Below are positions 42,163-50,582 of a DNA stretch of 64,000 nucleotides, in pieces (the first letter of the stretch is position 1; each line of letters starts with the position of its first letter). Below the pieces are notes generated by a model. The model worked only from the letters and a program-made list of their open reading frames with translations, was not told the DNA's origin and searched no databases. The stretch is from Tuwongella immobilis (lineage in GTDB: Bacteria; Planctomycetota; Planctomycetia; Gemmatales; Gemmataceae). A program made the position numbers and the translations under genes. The stretch lies in the NCBI RefSeq assembly GCF_901538355.1, contig NZ_LR593887.1:5246920-5310919 (forward strand), in the 5' to 3' direction.

Positions 42163-43947
42163 GTGGCGACAGTTCTCGAAGATACGCAGCTCGATCCGAA
42201 ACCGAAAAAGCAATCCACGGCCCACCTGAAAGTGGTTCCCGAAACCCGTGCTCTGCGCGATCGGGTTCGAGAAGCTGCCCGGGTATACGTGACCAAGCTC
42301 GATAAAAGCCAGCCGCTCAGCCGCGAAGATGCGACGTTTCATACCGCCAAGCTGTTGCAGGAATTGGAGTTAGGCGAACAGTACACCGGCTTCACGCTGG
42401 TGGCGATTATGAACGAATTCTGGCGCGAACAAGTTGCATCGATTCCGTTCAATCGCCGCTTGTTGTTGTTGCCGCACTGCTTGAAGAACGCGGAAGGCTG
42501 CCCGGCCGATTACGATGAATTCGGCCTGGATTGCGAAAAGTGCGGCGCGTGCAATGTCGCCGACTTCAAAACCCGCGCCGAACAGTTGGGGTACAAGGTG
42601 CTGGTGTCCGAAGGGACGCCGATTGTGCTCAAGATTATTGTCAGCGGGCATGTGGACGCGATTGTCGGCGTGGCTTGCTTGAACGTGCTGGAAAAAGCGT
42701 TCGACAAGATTCTGCTTTCGGGCATCCCCTGCGTTGCCACGCCGTTGCTCTCCAGCAACTGCAAAAATACGAGCGTCGATCAGGATTGGGTCAGCGAGTT
42801 GATCGAACTGAAAATCGATCCGCCCGAAACCAAGACGAAATCGTACCTGCCGTTGATGCGGGCCGCGAATCAGATGTTTGATGAGCCGGAATTGTCCCGC
42901 TTGGCGCCGCGATTGCGATCGGCTGGCAAGGCGAATGATCCGCTGCGACTGCACGAAGATTTGGCCTACGAATTTCTGGCCCGAGGTGGAAAGCGCTCGC
43001 GGCCGTTGATTACGCTGGCCACCTACGATGCCCTCACGGGTGGGCATGGCACGACTTCCGAAGCGAATCTGAATCTGACGGATTCCGTCAAGCGGACCGC
43101 GCTCGCCATCGAAACCTTCCACAAGGCATCGCTGGTTCACGACGACATTGAAGACGATGATGCGTACCGCTACGGGCACGAGACGCTGCACCGCACGCAT
43201 GGTACGGGTGTGGCCATCAACGTCGGGGATTACCTGATCGGGCTGGGCTATCGGCTGGTCAGTCGGGAACGGGGCGTTCTCGGTGGCGATTGTGCGGCGG
43301 ACATTCTGGATAAGCTCGCCGATGCGCACATGAAATTGTCCGAAGGTCAAGGTGCGGAACTGCTTTGGCGAGATGCCGAAGATCAGAATCTGGCGCCGCT
43401 GGATGCCCTGAAAATCTACGCGCTCAAGACTTCGCCGGCGTTCGAGGCCGCGCTGTATGCCGGGGCACGGCTGGCCGGGTCGGTGGAAGCGTATGAAAAG
43501 CTGATTCTCGACTTCAGCCGGAACTTGGGCGTCGCGTTCCAAATTCTGAATGACCTGAAGGATTGGTCGGCGGATGGCGATAATAAGCTCATCGCTGGCC
43601 AAGACGTGCTGGCGGCTCGCCCCACCCTGCTGCTGGCACTGGCCTTGGAATCCCTCAGCCCCGCCGAACGGGAAGAACTGCTGGCATTGATCCAAAATTC
43701 ACGCAAACAAAAGAAGCATGATCCGATCGCAACAGTCGATCGCGTGCGGATTTTGTATCAGCGTGCGAATGTCTTCACCAAGGCGGAAGCCATGGTCGAA
43801 AAGTACCGCGCTCGGGCGGAAGCATTGGCCGATGAGATCGAGCCGTTGCCCTTCCGGGAATTGCTGTATTACCTTGTCGATACGGTGCTGGAGCGGCCCG
43901 CGGTCCCGGAAGCACCGCCGACCTTCTTTGTCGAGTTAAACCGATGA
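42163..43947 (+). CDS. DUF116-polyprenyl synthetase fusion
   Basis: A 594-residue protein starting at GTG 42163 (AAGGA nine bases upstream). Residues about 80-215 are a DUF116 domain with many cysteines (Cys106, 113, 124, 127, 130, 172, 190, 200), including DCEKCGACN, suitable for a metal or Fe-S site. Residues about 240-590 are a trans-isoprenyl diphosphate synthase: GGKRSRP, first Asp-rich motif HDDIEDDD (D327, D328, D331), KTSPAFEAALYAGA, and a second Asp-rich motif changed to FQILNDLKD (N463 in place of Asp). The reaction is chain elongation of an allylic diphosphate with IPP; the product length is unknown. The stop overlaps the next gene by four bases. Confidence 0.88.
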   Translation: MATVLEDTQLDPKPKKQSTAHLKVVPETRALRDRVREAARVYVTKLDKSQPLSREDATFHTAKLLQELELGEQYTGFTLVAIMNEFWREQVASIPFNRRLLLLPHCLKNAEGCPADYDEFGLDCEKCGACNVADFKTRAEQLGYKVLVSEGTPIVLKIIVSGHVDAIVGVACLNVLEKAFDKILLSGIPCVATPLLSSNCKNTSVDQDWVSELIELKIDPPETKTKSYLPLMRAANQMFDEPELSRLAPRLRSAGKANDPLRLHEDLAYEFLARGGKRSRPLITLATYDALTGGHGTTSEANLNLTDSVKRTALAIETFHKASLVHDDIEDDDAYRYGHETLHRTHGTGVAINVGDYLIGLGYRLVSRERGVLGGDCAADILDKLADAHMKLSEGQGAELLWRDAEDQNLAPLDALKIYALKTSPAFEAALYAGARLAGSVEAYEKLILDFSRNLGVAFQILNDLKDWSADGDNKLIAGQDVLAARPTLLLALALESLSPAEREELLALIQNSRKQKKHDPIATVDRVRILYQRANVFTKAEAMVEKYRARAEALADEIEPLPFRELLYYLVDTVLERPAVPEAPPTFFVELNR

Positions 43948-44495
43948 CGCACGCTGCCTCCATCGTCGGACCTGAACTGACCAAGCTGTACCAGTTGTTC
44001 CCCGATGAGGCCGCGATTCCGGCACACGAGATTCTAGCCCCGGATCTGGTGCCGCCTCCGTACCATGATTTGTTGGTGCATCCGCATCATATGACGGTGG
44101 CCGTGGAACGCTTCTACGGACAACCGGTGGATGTGGAAGTGTTGCACTCCCGTCTCGATGGTCATTGCTACTCCCGAATCATCCGCCTTCGATTGCATGA
44201 TGGATCGAAGGTGGTGCAGTTCGGGATTGTTCGCATTCACCTGGATTGTTGCTCGCCTCCGGTGCGTGACAAGATTCTCGAAGGCAAAACGCCGTTGGGC
44301 CGAGTGCTGATTGAACACAACGTGCTGCGAAGCATCCACCCCACCGCATTTCTGCAAGTCATGCCGAACGCCAAGTTGATGGAACAGATGGAGATCGACG
44401 AGCCATCGCTGTTATACGGTCGCTTGGGCGTCATCTTCTGCGATCATCGCCCGGCGATTGAAGTGCTCGAAATTCTCAATCCGATTTCGGAATAA
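43944..44495 (+). CDS. Chorismate-lyase-like (DUF98) protein
   Basis: A 183-residue protein whose ATG overlaps the prenyl-synthase stop (ATGA). The stretch CYSRIIRLRLHDG, then VVQFGIVRIHLDCCSPPVRD, then KILEGKTPLGRVLIEHN follows the pattern of DUF98/chorismate lyase-like proteins such as mycobacterial Rv2949c: an 'R.i.L...' strand, an 'a.s.i.l..l' strand and 'Il.g..PLG.vl'. These convert chorismate to 4-hydroxybenzoate and pyruvate. Conservation is partial, and the first 80 residues are not recognisable. Coupling to a prenyl synthase would supply the two substrates for aromatic prenylation. The family call is tentative. Confidence 0.6.
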   Translation: MTHAASIVGPELTKLYQLFPDEAAIPAHEILAPDLVPPPYHDLLVHPHHMTVAVERFYGQPVDVEVLHSRLDGHCYSRIIRLRLHDGSKVVQFGIVRIHLDCCSPPVRDKILEGKTPLGRVLIEHNVLRSIHPTAFLQVMPNAKLMEQMEIDEPSLLYGRLGVIFCDHRPAIEVLEILNPISE

Positions 44496-44719
44496 CCTCC
44501 CCGATCCACTCGGACAACGCTCCACATTGCGAGGAATCGCAACCGATTCGTCGGAGGTATGGAACTTTTCTCTGAGATGGTTCGTCTGTTGAGGCATGCC
44601 GGGTTCGCCGAAGTGCCTTCGATTCCGTCAGCGTGTATGGATAACCCGCGTGGTGATCCACAGAAAGCCATCGGTTGATGCGATTTCCTCCGCGCAGTTG
44701 TCCCCACTCCCTTGAGCAA

Positions 44720-44738
44720 ATCCTCCATATCGGAGGAT
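44720..44738. terminator. Short hairpin between convergent genes
   Basis: Perfect 7-base arms ATCCTCC and GGAGGAT with a five-base loop, within the 277-base gap separating the stops at 44495 and 44773. I see no gene in the rest of that gap. Confidence 0.35.
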
Positions 44739-44772
44739 GGAACAACCGCGGCGGAGTCATGCGGCATTCGGC

Positions 44773-46689
44773 TTATTTCGGCGATTGCTCGCGATGCAGC
44801 CAAACTTCGGGGTGGGTGGTGTAGAGCCGATAGCCCGCGCCATCGGGCACGACGATTCCACTGGAACGATTCTCGGCCAGCGGTCGCAGCGGATTCATGG
44901 GATATTTTTCCCAATGGATAAGGTCCGTTGACGTGGCGATGGCGGTACTCCAGAGTCGGGGTTGGGCATCGCGTTTGGCCGCGCCGTGGTAGAAGGCGTA
45001 ATAGCGGCCCTGATGCCGAATCACCTGATTCATCGCCACGAAATCGCGGTCGTATTCGTTGGGTCCGGGCGAAATCACGGGGGCATCTTGCACATGCTGC
45101 CATTGGCGCAGATCGCTGCTGGTGGCCAGCCATATGCCGGCATCTTTGCGTTCGTAGAAGAGATACCAGCGATTGGCTTCGTGATAGAGCGTGGGGGTGC
45201 CATACGGTCCATCGGGAATCGGCTTGCCGTGCGTGTCGCGGATGTCGATGCGGCCCTGGTGCGTCCAATTGATTCCATCCGGCGAGATGAACCACTGGGC
45301 GCGGTCATTCTCCCCCTCGGCAACCATGATATAACGATCGCCATCGCGGACAATGCAGACATCTTCGACCCATTGATTGCGGATGAGCGGATTGGCGGGG
45401 TGACGAGTCCACTGCACGCCGTCGCGGGAAGTGGCCAGCCCCAGCATGCGTCGGCCGTTGGTGGTGCCATCGTAGCCGGTGTACCAGAGTTTGTAGCCAT
45501 CGGCTTCGCGGAGTATCCAGCCGCGCTCCCGAATCGCTCGATCCCAGGCGGTAGTTGGGCCAGCGGTGAAAACCGGCTTGCTGCCAACGGTTTCAAAGCG
45601 GGTGAGTTCGGCGGGGAATTTCTCGGGGTTGCGCGGTTCATTCAGCGGAATGACATACTCGGCGAATCGCTTGGAGGCAATGGCCTGCTCGCCGGTGGGG
45701 GTTGCGGTGACAATCAGCGCGGCAGCGCCGTCGATCGCCTCGATGAGTTTGAGACTGGTTTCGGGCGGCAGAATGCTCACCGGCTTGGTGTGACTATCGG
45801 CGATGATGCCACGCGGCGCGATGACCGTGACATTGCGGCGACCGATCAGCCCCAACCCCGTGCGGGGATCGACGATATGCGAATAGCGCACGCCGTTGAT
45901 TTCGACAAATTGCTCGGCGTCGCCGGAGGTGCTGACAGCAGCGTGACGGAGTCGAATCAAGCGACGGGGCGATTGTCGCGTCAGCGGCACAATTTCGACG
46001 CGCCAGCCGGATTGCCCGGGCGGGGCGTCACTGACGGCGACATCGCCGCCGGCGGCCACAAGTGCGCGGGTGATGCCGTGCGATTCCAAGGTTTTCAGCA
46101 TTTCATCGGCGGCGTAGCCTTTGGCGATTCCGCCCAGATCCAATTGCATTCCGGGGACCAGCAATTGGGCGGTTTGTTTGTCGGCATCGAGCTTGAGTTT
46201 TTGCCAGCCGCTGCGTTCGCGGGCGCTGCGCAGTTCGGTCTCGCCGGGGAGTTCCTGGGTGCGTCGGACCTGGCGCCACAATTGCACGAGCGGCCCAACG
46301 GTGACATCAAACACGCCATCGCATTGGGCGGATAATTTCTGGGCGGCGGCGAGGACGATGAATAAATCTCGGCTGATGGGCACGGGTGGACGAACGTGTC
46401 GAGCGGATTGCGCACACAACTGCATCAATTCGCTGGTGGGCAGATAGTCGCTCATGATGCGATTCAGCTCGGAAACACGATCAAACGCGGCCTTGGCGGC
46501 GGCGTCTGCGGTCTGGCGATCGGGGGCAAATATCACCATGCGAAACGTGGTGCCCATGTGGGGTTGTTCGTAGGCGAATCGTTCCCAAGAGTCCGCTGGC
46601 ATTTTCGGCACCGAATTTTGGGCCGCGAGCCTGGGAACTGGCGAATTCAGCCCGACTAACAGAGCCAGAATCGCTACAATACAGCGCAT
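44773..46689 (-). CDS. Exported ApbE (FAD:protein FMN transferase) fused to a GH43-like five-bladed propeller
   Basis: A 638-residue fusion with signal peptide MRCIVAILALLVGLNS. Residues about 40-330 are ApbE: YEQPHMGTTFRMVIFA, DLGGIAKGYAADEML, AAGGDVAVS and SHIVDPRTGLG carry the FAD- and Mg-binding positions, so covalent flavinylation of a Thr/Ser in an exported partner is plausible. Residues about 345-638 resemble a five-bladed glycosidase (GH43/62/32-type) propeller: AWDRAIRERGWILR, KLWYTGYDGT, LGLATSRDGVQWTRH, FISPDGINWTHQG, YLFYERKDAGIWLATS, YYAFYHGAA. The two parts are normally separate proteins. No Rnf/Nqr genes are nearby. It diverges from the SUMF1-like gene, with about 94 bases between starts. 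Confidence 0.85.
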   Translation of the reverse strand: MRCIVAILALLVGLNSPVPRLAAQNSVPKMPADSWERFAYEQPHMGTTFRMVIFAPDRQTADAAAKAAFDRVSELNRIMSDYLPTSELMQLCAQSARHVRPPVPISRDLFIVLAAAQKLSAQCDGVFDVTVGPLVQLWRQVRRTQELPGETELRSARERSGWQKLKLDADKQTAQLLVPGMQLDLGGIAKGYAADEMLKTLESHGITRALVAAGGDVAVSDAPPGQSGWRVEIVPLTRQSPRRLIRLRHAAVSTSGDAEQFVEINGVRYSHIVDPRTGLGLIGRRNVTVIAPRGIIADSHTKPVSILPPETSLKLIEAIDGAAALIVTATPTGEQAIASKRFAEYVIPLNEPRNPEKFPAELTRFETVGSKPVFTAGPTTAWDRAIRERGWILREADGYKLWYTGYDGTTNGRRMLGLATSRDGVQWTRHPANPLIRNQWVEDVCIVRDGDRYIMVAEGENDRAQWFISPDGINWTHQGRIDIRDTHGKPIPDGPYGTPTLYHEANRWYLFYERKDAGIWLATSSDLRQWQHVQDAPVISPGPNEYDRDFVAMNQVIRHQGRYYAFYHGAAKRDAQPRLWSTAIATSTDLIHWEKYPMNPLRPLAENRSSGIVVPDGAGYRLYTTHPEVWLHREQSPK

Positions 46690-46783
46690 GATTTTTTCCC
46701 CCGGTTCGTCGCTCCCGCTAGCGGTCGGACATCTGGAAAGGCCGACCGGCCGGGGGATCGATTCCGAGGAGATTGTATCGGCG

Positions 46784-47836
46784 ATGCGTTACTCTGTACA
46801 AACACTCTTGGGACTGAGTTTTCTGGGCCTTAGCGGCGTTCTGGCCGTTGCCCTGTCGCTGGCCCCATCCCAACCCGCGCTCGCTGATGCGGCCCCGGCT
46901 TCGGCACCCAAATCGTACACCGAAAAGATTCCCGATTCCTCGGTGACGTTCGACATGGTCGGCGTTCCCGGCGGCAGCTACCTGATGGGTAGCCCGGACA
47001 ACGAGCCGGGGCGCAACCCCGATGAAGGCCCGCAGCACCCCGTCACCGTCGCGCCGTTTTGGATGGGCAAATGCGAAGTGACCTGGGATGAATTCGACCT
47101 GTATTGGAAGAATGAAGGGCTGATCGAATTCGGCAAAGACTCGGAACCCGTAACAGATGCCGATGCGTTGACTCGTCCCACCCCGCCGTATGTGGATGAA
47201 ACGTACGGCCACGAACGGGAAAAACACCCCGCATTGTGCATGACCCATCATACGGCGATGATGTATTGTTCCTGGCTTTCCAAAGTCACGGGCAAAAAAT
47301 ATCGACTTCCGACCGAAGCGGAGTGGGAATATGCTTGCCGCGCCGGCTCCAAGGGGCGATACTCATTTGGCGATGATCCCGCACAGCTTGGTGAGTACGC
47401 GTGGTTCAAGGGCAACTCGACCGACGAGGACCACCCCAAGGGCACGACGCATCCAGTTGGCAGCAAGAAAGCCAACGCCTTTGGCCTGCACGATATGCAC
47501 GGCAGCGTGATGGAATGGTGCCTGGATCATTATGCGGCGGATACTTACGGCAAATTTGATCTGAAAAAAGCTGCGTTGCGTCCGGTGATTGTGCCGACTG
47601 AACGGAAATGGTCTCATGTGGCCCGTGGCGGTAGCTGGGCAGATGGCCCGGAAAAACTGCGAAGTGCGGCCCGTCGCGCGTCCGAAAAATCGTGGATGAA
47701 GCACGATCCGCAAATTCCGCAGAGCATTTGGTGGTTGACTCGGTTTGATGTCATTGGCTTCCGCGTGGTGCGCGCAGTCGACGAACAACCGGAATTGAAA
47801 GACCTGCGATCCAAGGTCAATTACCAAAGCCAGTGA
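46784..47836 (+). CDS. SUMF1/FGE-fold protein, secreted, without the oxidase cysteines
   Basis: A 350-residue exported protein. ATG 46784 (GAGGAG twelve bases upstream) opens a signal sequence (YSVQTLLGLSFLGLSGVLAV). The formylglycine-generating-enzyme fold is clear: MVGVPGGSYLMGSPDNEPG, MGKCEVTWDEFDLYW, YRLPTEAEWEYACRAG, FGLHDMHGSVMEWCLDHY, HVARGGSWADGPE. True FGEs carry two active-site Cys just after the RGGSW region; here that region reads LRSAARRASEKSW and has none. It is therefore probably not a sulfatase-activating oxidase but one of the many planctomycete SUMF1-domain proteins of unknown role. No sulfatase is nearby. Confidence 0.88.
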   Translation: MRYSVQTLLGLSFLGLSGVLAVALSLAPSQPALADAAPASAPKSYTEKIPDSSVTFDMVGVPGGSYLMGSPDNEPGRNPDEGPQHPVTVAPFWMGKCEVTWDEFDLYWKNEGLIEFGKDSEPVTDADALTRPTPPYVDETYGHEREKHPALCMTHHTAMMYCSWLSKVTGKKYRLPTEAEWEYACRAGSKGRYSFGDDPAQLGEYAWFKGNSTDEDHPKGTTHPVGSKKANAFGLHDMHGSVMEWCLDHYAADTYGKFDLKKAALRPVIVPTERKWSHVARGGSWADGPEKLRSAARRASEKSWMKHDPQIPQSIWWLTRFDVIGFRVVRAVDEQPELKDLRSKVNYQSQ

Positions 47837-47916
47837 GCGTTGCATGCAATCACGCTGTTCAACCCGTGTGGAAACGCCTTCCGCCGGATTGAACAGCCAC
47901 TCTCAAAGGGGCTCCC

Positions 47917-49200
47917 ATGTCCGAATCCATGCCGATGGGCGGCGATCGCCGCGATTTCATGAAGACCGCCACCATCACCGGTGCGGCTCTCGCCACGACG
48001 GGCTTCGCAGGCGGCGTGTTTGCCAAGGGCGATGAAACCATCAAGGTCGGCCTGATCGGTTGCGGCGGTCGCGGCACCGGTGCGGCTGACAACATTCTCG
48101 AAGCCGATCCCAATGTCCGCATCGTTGCGTTGGGCGATGTGTTCCCCGGCAAAGCCAAGAACGCCCTCAACTACCTGAAGCGCAAAGACGCCAAGCGCGT
48201 TACCGCCACCGAAGAAACCTGCTTCGATGGCCTGGATAACTTCCAAAAGGTGCTCGCCGCCGATGTCGATCTGGTGATTCTGGCCACCCCGCCGGGATTC
48301 CGCCCCACGCACCTGGAAGCCGCGGTCAAGGCTGGCAAGCACATCTTCACCGAAAAGCCCGTCGCCGTCGATGGCCCCGGCATTCGCAAGTGCTTGGCCC
48401 TGGTCGAAGAAGCCAAGAACAAGAAGCTCGGCATCGTCGCCGGAACGCAACGCCGCCACCAAGCCGGTTATCTCGCCACCCTCAAGCAACTGCATGATGG
48501 GGCCATTGGCGATATCGTCGGCGGACGCTGCTACTGGAATCAAGGCGATATCTGGTTCCGCAATCGCCAAAAGGGTCAATCGGATGTGCAGTATCAACTG
48601 CTCAACTGGTACCACTTCCTGTGGCTGTGCGGCGATCACTACGTCGAACAACACGTGCACAACATTGACGTCATCAACTGGGTGATGAAGGCTCACCCCG
48701 TTCGCGTCGTCACCGGCATGGGCGGACGCAGCAACCGCAAGGAAGGCCCGGCGGGTGAAGTCGGCCATATCTTCGATCACTTCGCCGTGGAATTCGAATA
48801 TCCCAACGGCGTTGTCATTCAAAGCTATGCTCGCCAAATCGGTGGCACCGGCAACAACGTCTCCGAATTCGTCGTCGGCACCAAGGGCACCAGCCAAGTC
48901 AATGCCTATCGCATCAACGGAAAGGGCGTCTTCAGCGGTGAAGAAGTCAATCCGTATGTGCAAGAGCATATCGACCTGCTGGCCTCGATCCGCAGCGGCA
49001 AGCCGCTCAACGAGCTGCAAGCCGTTACCGAATCGACCCTGACCGCCATCATGGGCCGAAACGCCGCCTACACCGGCAACAGCATCACTTGGGAACAAGC
49101 CCTTAACAGCAAGACCGACACCATGCCTGCCAACCTGAAGTTGGACATGGCGTTGGAAACGGCCCCGACTCCGGTCCCTGGCAAGACCAAGATTGCCTAA
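47917..49200 (+). CDS. TAT-exported Gfo/Idh/MocA oxidoreductase
   Basis: A 427-residue protein, start at 47917 with AAAGGGG six bases upstream. The N-terminus RRDFMKTATITGAALATTGF is a twin-arginine signal, so the protein is exported folded, probably with NAD(P) bound. Rossmann motif VGLIGCGGRGTGAADN near 47; the Gfo/Idh EKP motif in FTEKPVAVD near 145; WYHFLWLCGDHYVEQHVHNID carries the catalytic His-containing segment. The substrate is a sugar or cyclitol, not identifiable. Such exported Gfo/Idh proteins are abundant in planctomycetes. The gene is followed by a terminator-like hairpin. Confidence 0.9.
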   Translation: MSESMPMGGDRRDFMKTATITGAALATTGFAGGVFAKGDETIKVGLIGCGGRGTGAADNILEADPNVRIVALGDVFPGKAKNALNYLKRKDAKRVTATEETCFDGLDNFQKVLAADVDLVILATPPGFRPTHLEAAVKAGKHIFTEKPVAVDGPGIRKCLALVEEAKNKKLGIVAGTQRRHQAGYLATLKQLHDGAIGDIVGGRCYWNQGDIWFRNRQKGQSDVQYQLLNWYHFLWLCGDHYVEQHVHNIDVINWVMKAHPVRVVTGMGGRSNRKEGPAGEVGHIFDHFAVEFEYPNGVVIQSYARQIGGTGNNVSEFVVGTKGTSQVNAYRINGKGVFSGEEVNPYVQEHIDLLASIRSGKPLNELQAVTESTLTAIMGRNAAYTGNSITWEQALNSKTDTMPANLKLDMALETAPTPVPGKTKIA

Positions 49201-49222
49201 GACCAATCGGTGATCGATCGCA

Positions 49223-49270
49223 GACCGCTCTCGAGATGGCTTCCCTGGTGGGGTCGTTTCGGGAGCGGTT
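49223..49270 (+). terminator. Terminator hairpin after the Gfo/Idh gene
   Basis: GACCGCTCTCG (49223-49233) pairs with CGGGAGCGGTT (49260-49270) through G.U-containing pairs, followed by a pyrimidine-rich tract TCTCCTTTCC. Confidence 0.55.
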
Positions 49271-49413
49271 CTCCTTTCCTGGGCCAACTCCGTCATCCCG
49301 TTCAACGATTTTGACAAAAATTTCCTTCTACACAAAATTTGCTCGTACCCCGTCGCGTGATCGACGAAAATGAGAGTCCTATCATTTCTGATCACTCGCT
49401 GCGAGCATCAACC

Positions 49414-50343
49414 ATGAACGCCACCCGGCTGATTCTTCTGGTGGGAGTGCTGTTGGGCACCTCGGCATCGGTGTATGGACAGAATCCGAAGTGGAAGATT
49501 CAAGACCAAACCGTCGCGGAATGGGCCAAGCAATTGCGGTCGATGGATGCCGATGAACGCCTCGAAGCCGTGTCGGTGCTTCGGTTTGCAGGTGTTCATG
49601 CGACCGTCGCGTTGGCACCGCTGATTGTCTGTCTACAAGACGAAGATGCCCGCATTCGTCGGAATGCGGCGGTCGCCATTGGCCGGATCGGTCCCAAAGC
49701 CAAATCCGCAGTCCCGGGCTTGACCAAGTTGCTCGGCGATTCGGAACCAGTTGTTCGCAACAATGCCCTGCAAGCGCTGGGTCGCATCGGGCCGAGTGCA
49801 AAGTCTGCGACATCGGCCCTCGCCCCACTGTTTGAAGATTCCACCGAATTGCTGCGCGTGCGAGCCATGGAAACCCTGCTGTTGATTGATCCCAGTCAGA
49901 AGCGGGCCGCCATCGAGCGTTTGCAAGCCTACCTGGGCAACGAAATCAACGACACTGAGATCCGCTTGGAAGCCGTTCTGATCCTGAGCCGACACGACGT
50001 GGCCGCCGCCAAAGCCGGTCAACCCCTGTTGGCCGCCGCCTGGGAAACCAGCGAAAATTTGCAGAAGGTGCGAATCGCCGTCGCCTGGTGTCGCATTGAC
50101 CCGACTCAGACCATGCGAATGCTACCGATTATGGAGAAAATGATCGAGAATATCGAAGAATCGGAACGCGCTCGGATTGAAGCCATCTCCGCCCTGCACC
50201 AACTCGCCCCGAAGCGTCTGCCGGATGTCACCGGACAGTTGGTGGAATGGTCAAAATCGGGGACCGATGCGGTGCGATTGGCCGCCATGGAGACGTTGTG
50301 GCAAATTTCTCCCAAAGCTGCCCAAACTGCCGGAATTCCGTAA
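49414..50343 (+). CDS. Secreted HEAT-repeat protein
   Basis: A 309-residue protein. ATG 49414 opens a signal peptide (NATRLILLVGVLLGTSASVY, cleavage near YGQ). The mature part is a HEAT/PBS-lyase-type solenoid of helical pairs: DADERLEAVSVLRFAG, DEDARIRRNAAVAIGRIGPK, DSEPVVRNNALQALGRIGPS, DSTELLRVRAMETLLLIDPS, then weaker units to TDAVRLAAMETLWQISPK at the end. Such solenoids bind proteins; no enzymatic residues are present. The RPKA/IGPKAKSA pattern between units is common in planctomycete exported HEAT proteins. No strong ribosome site precedes the start, so the exact start is less certain. Partner unknown. Confidence 0.83.
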   Translation: MNATRLILLVGVLLGTSASVYGQNPKWKIQDQTVAEWAKQLRSMDADERLEAVSVLRFAGVHATVALAPLIVCLQDEDARIRRNAAVAIGRIGPKAKSAVPGLTKLLGDSEPVVRNNALQALGRIGPSAKSATSALAPLFEDSTELLRVRAMETLLLIDPSQKRAAIERLQAYLGNEINDTEIRLEAVLILSRHDVAAAKAGQPLLAAAWETSENLQKVRIAVAWCRIDPTQTMRMLPIMEKMIENIEESERARIEAISALHQLAPKRLPDVTGQLVEWSKSGTDAVRLAAMETLWQISPKAAQTAGIP

Positions 50344-50582
50344 ATTGGAACGTCACGTCCCTCGTCGGATCGGCACTGTCGCCACGAATCCGACTTGCAG
50401 GAAACTCCATCCCAACGTACTGTGAAGCCACGCTCCCGCCTCCACGCTCCCGCAAACCGTCGGCTCAGAAATCATAATCCTTCCCATGGATGAATTGTTT
50501 TCTGAGCCACCCCGGCTAATGATAGGAGTAGTGGTCGGTCGGAGGGCGGCAGCCTCTGGCCTGGTTCGGGGAGTCAGTTCCA

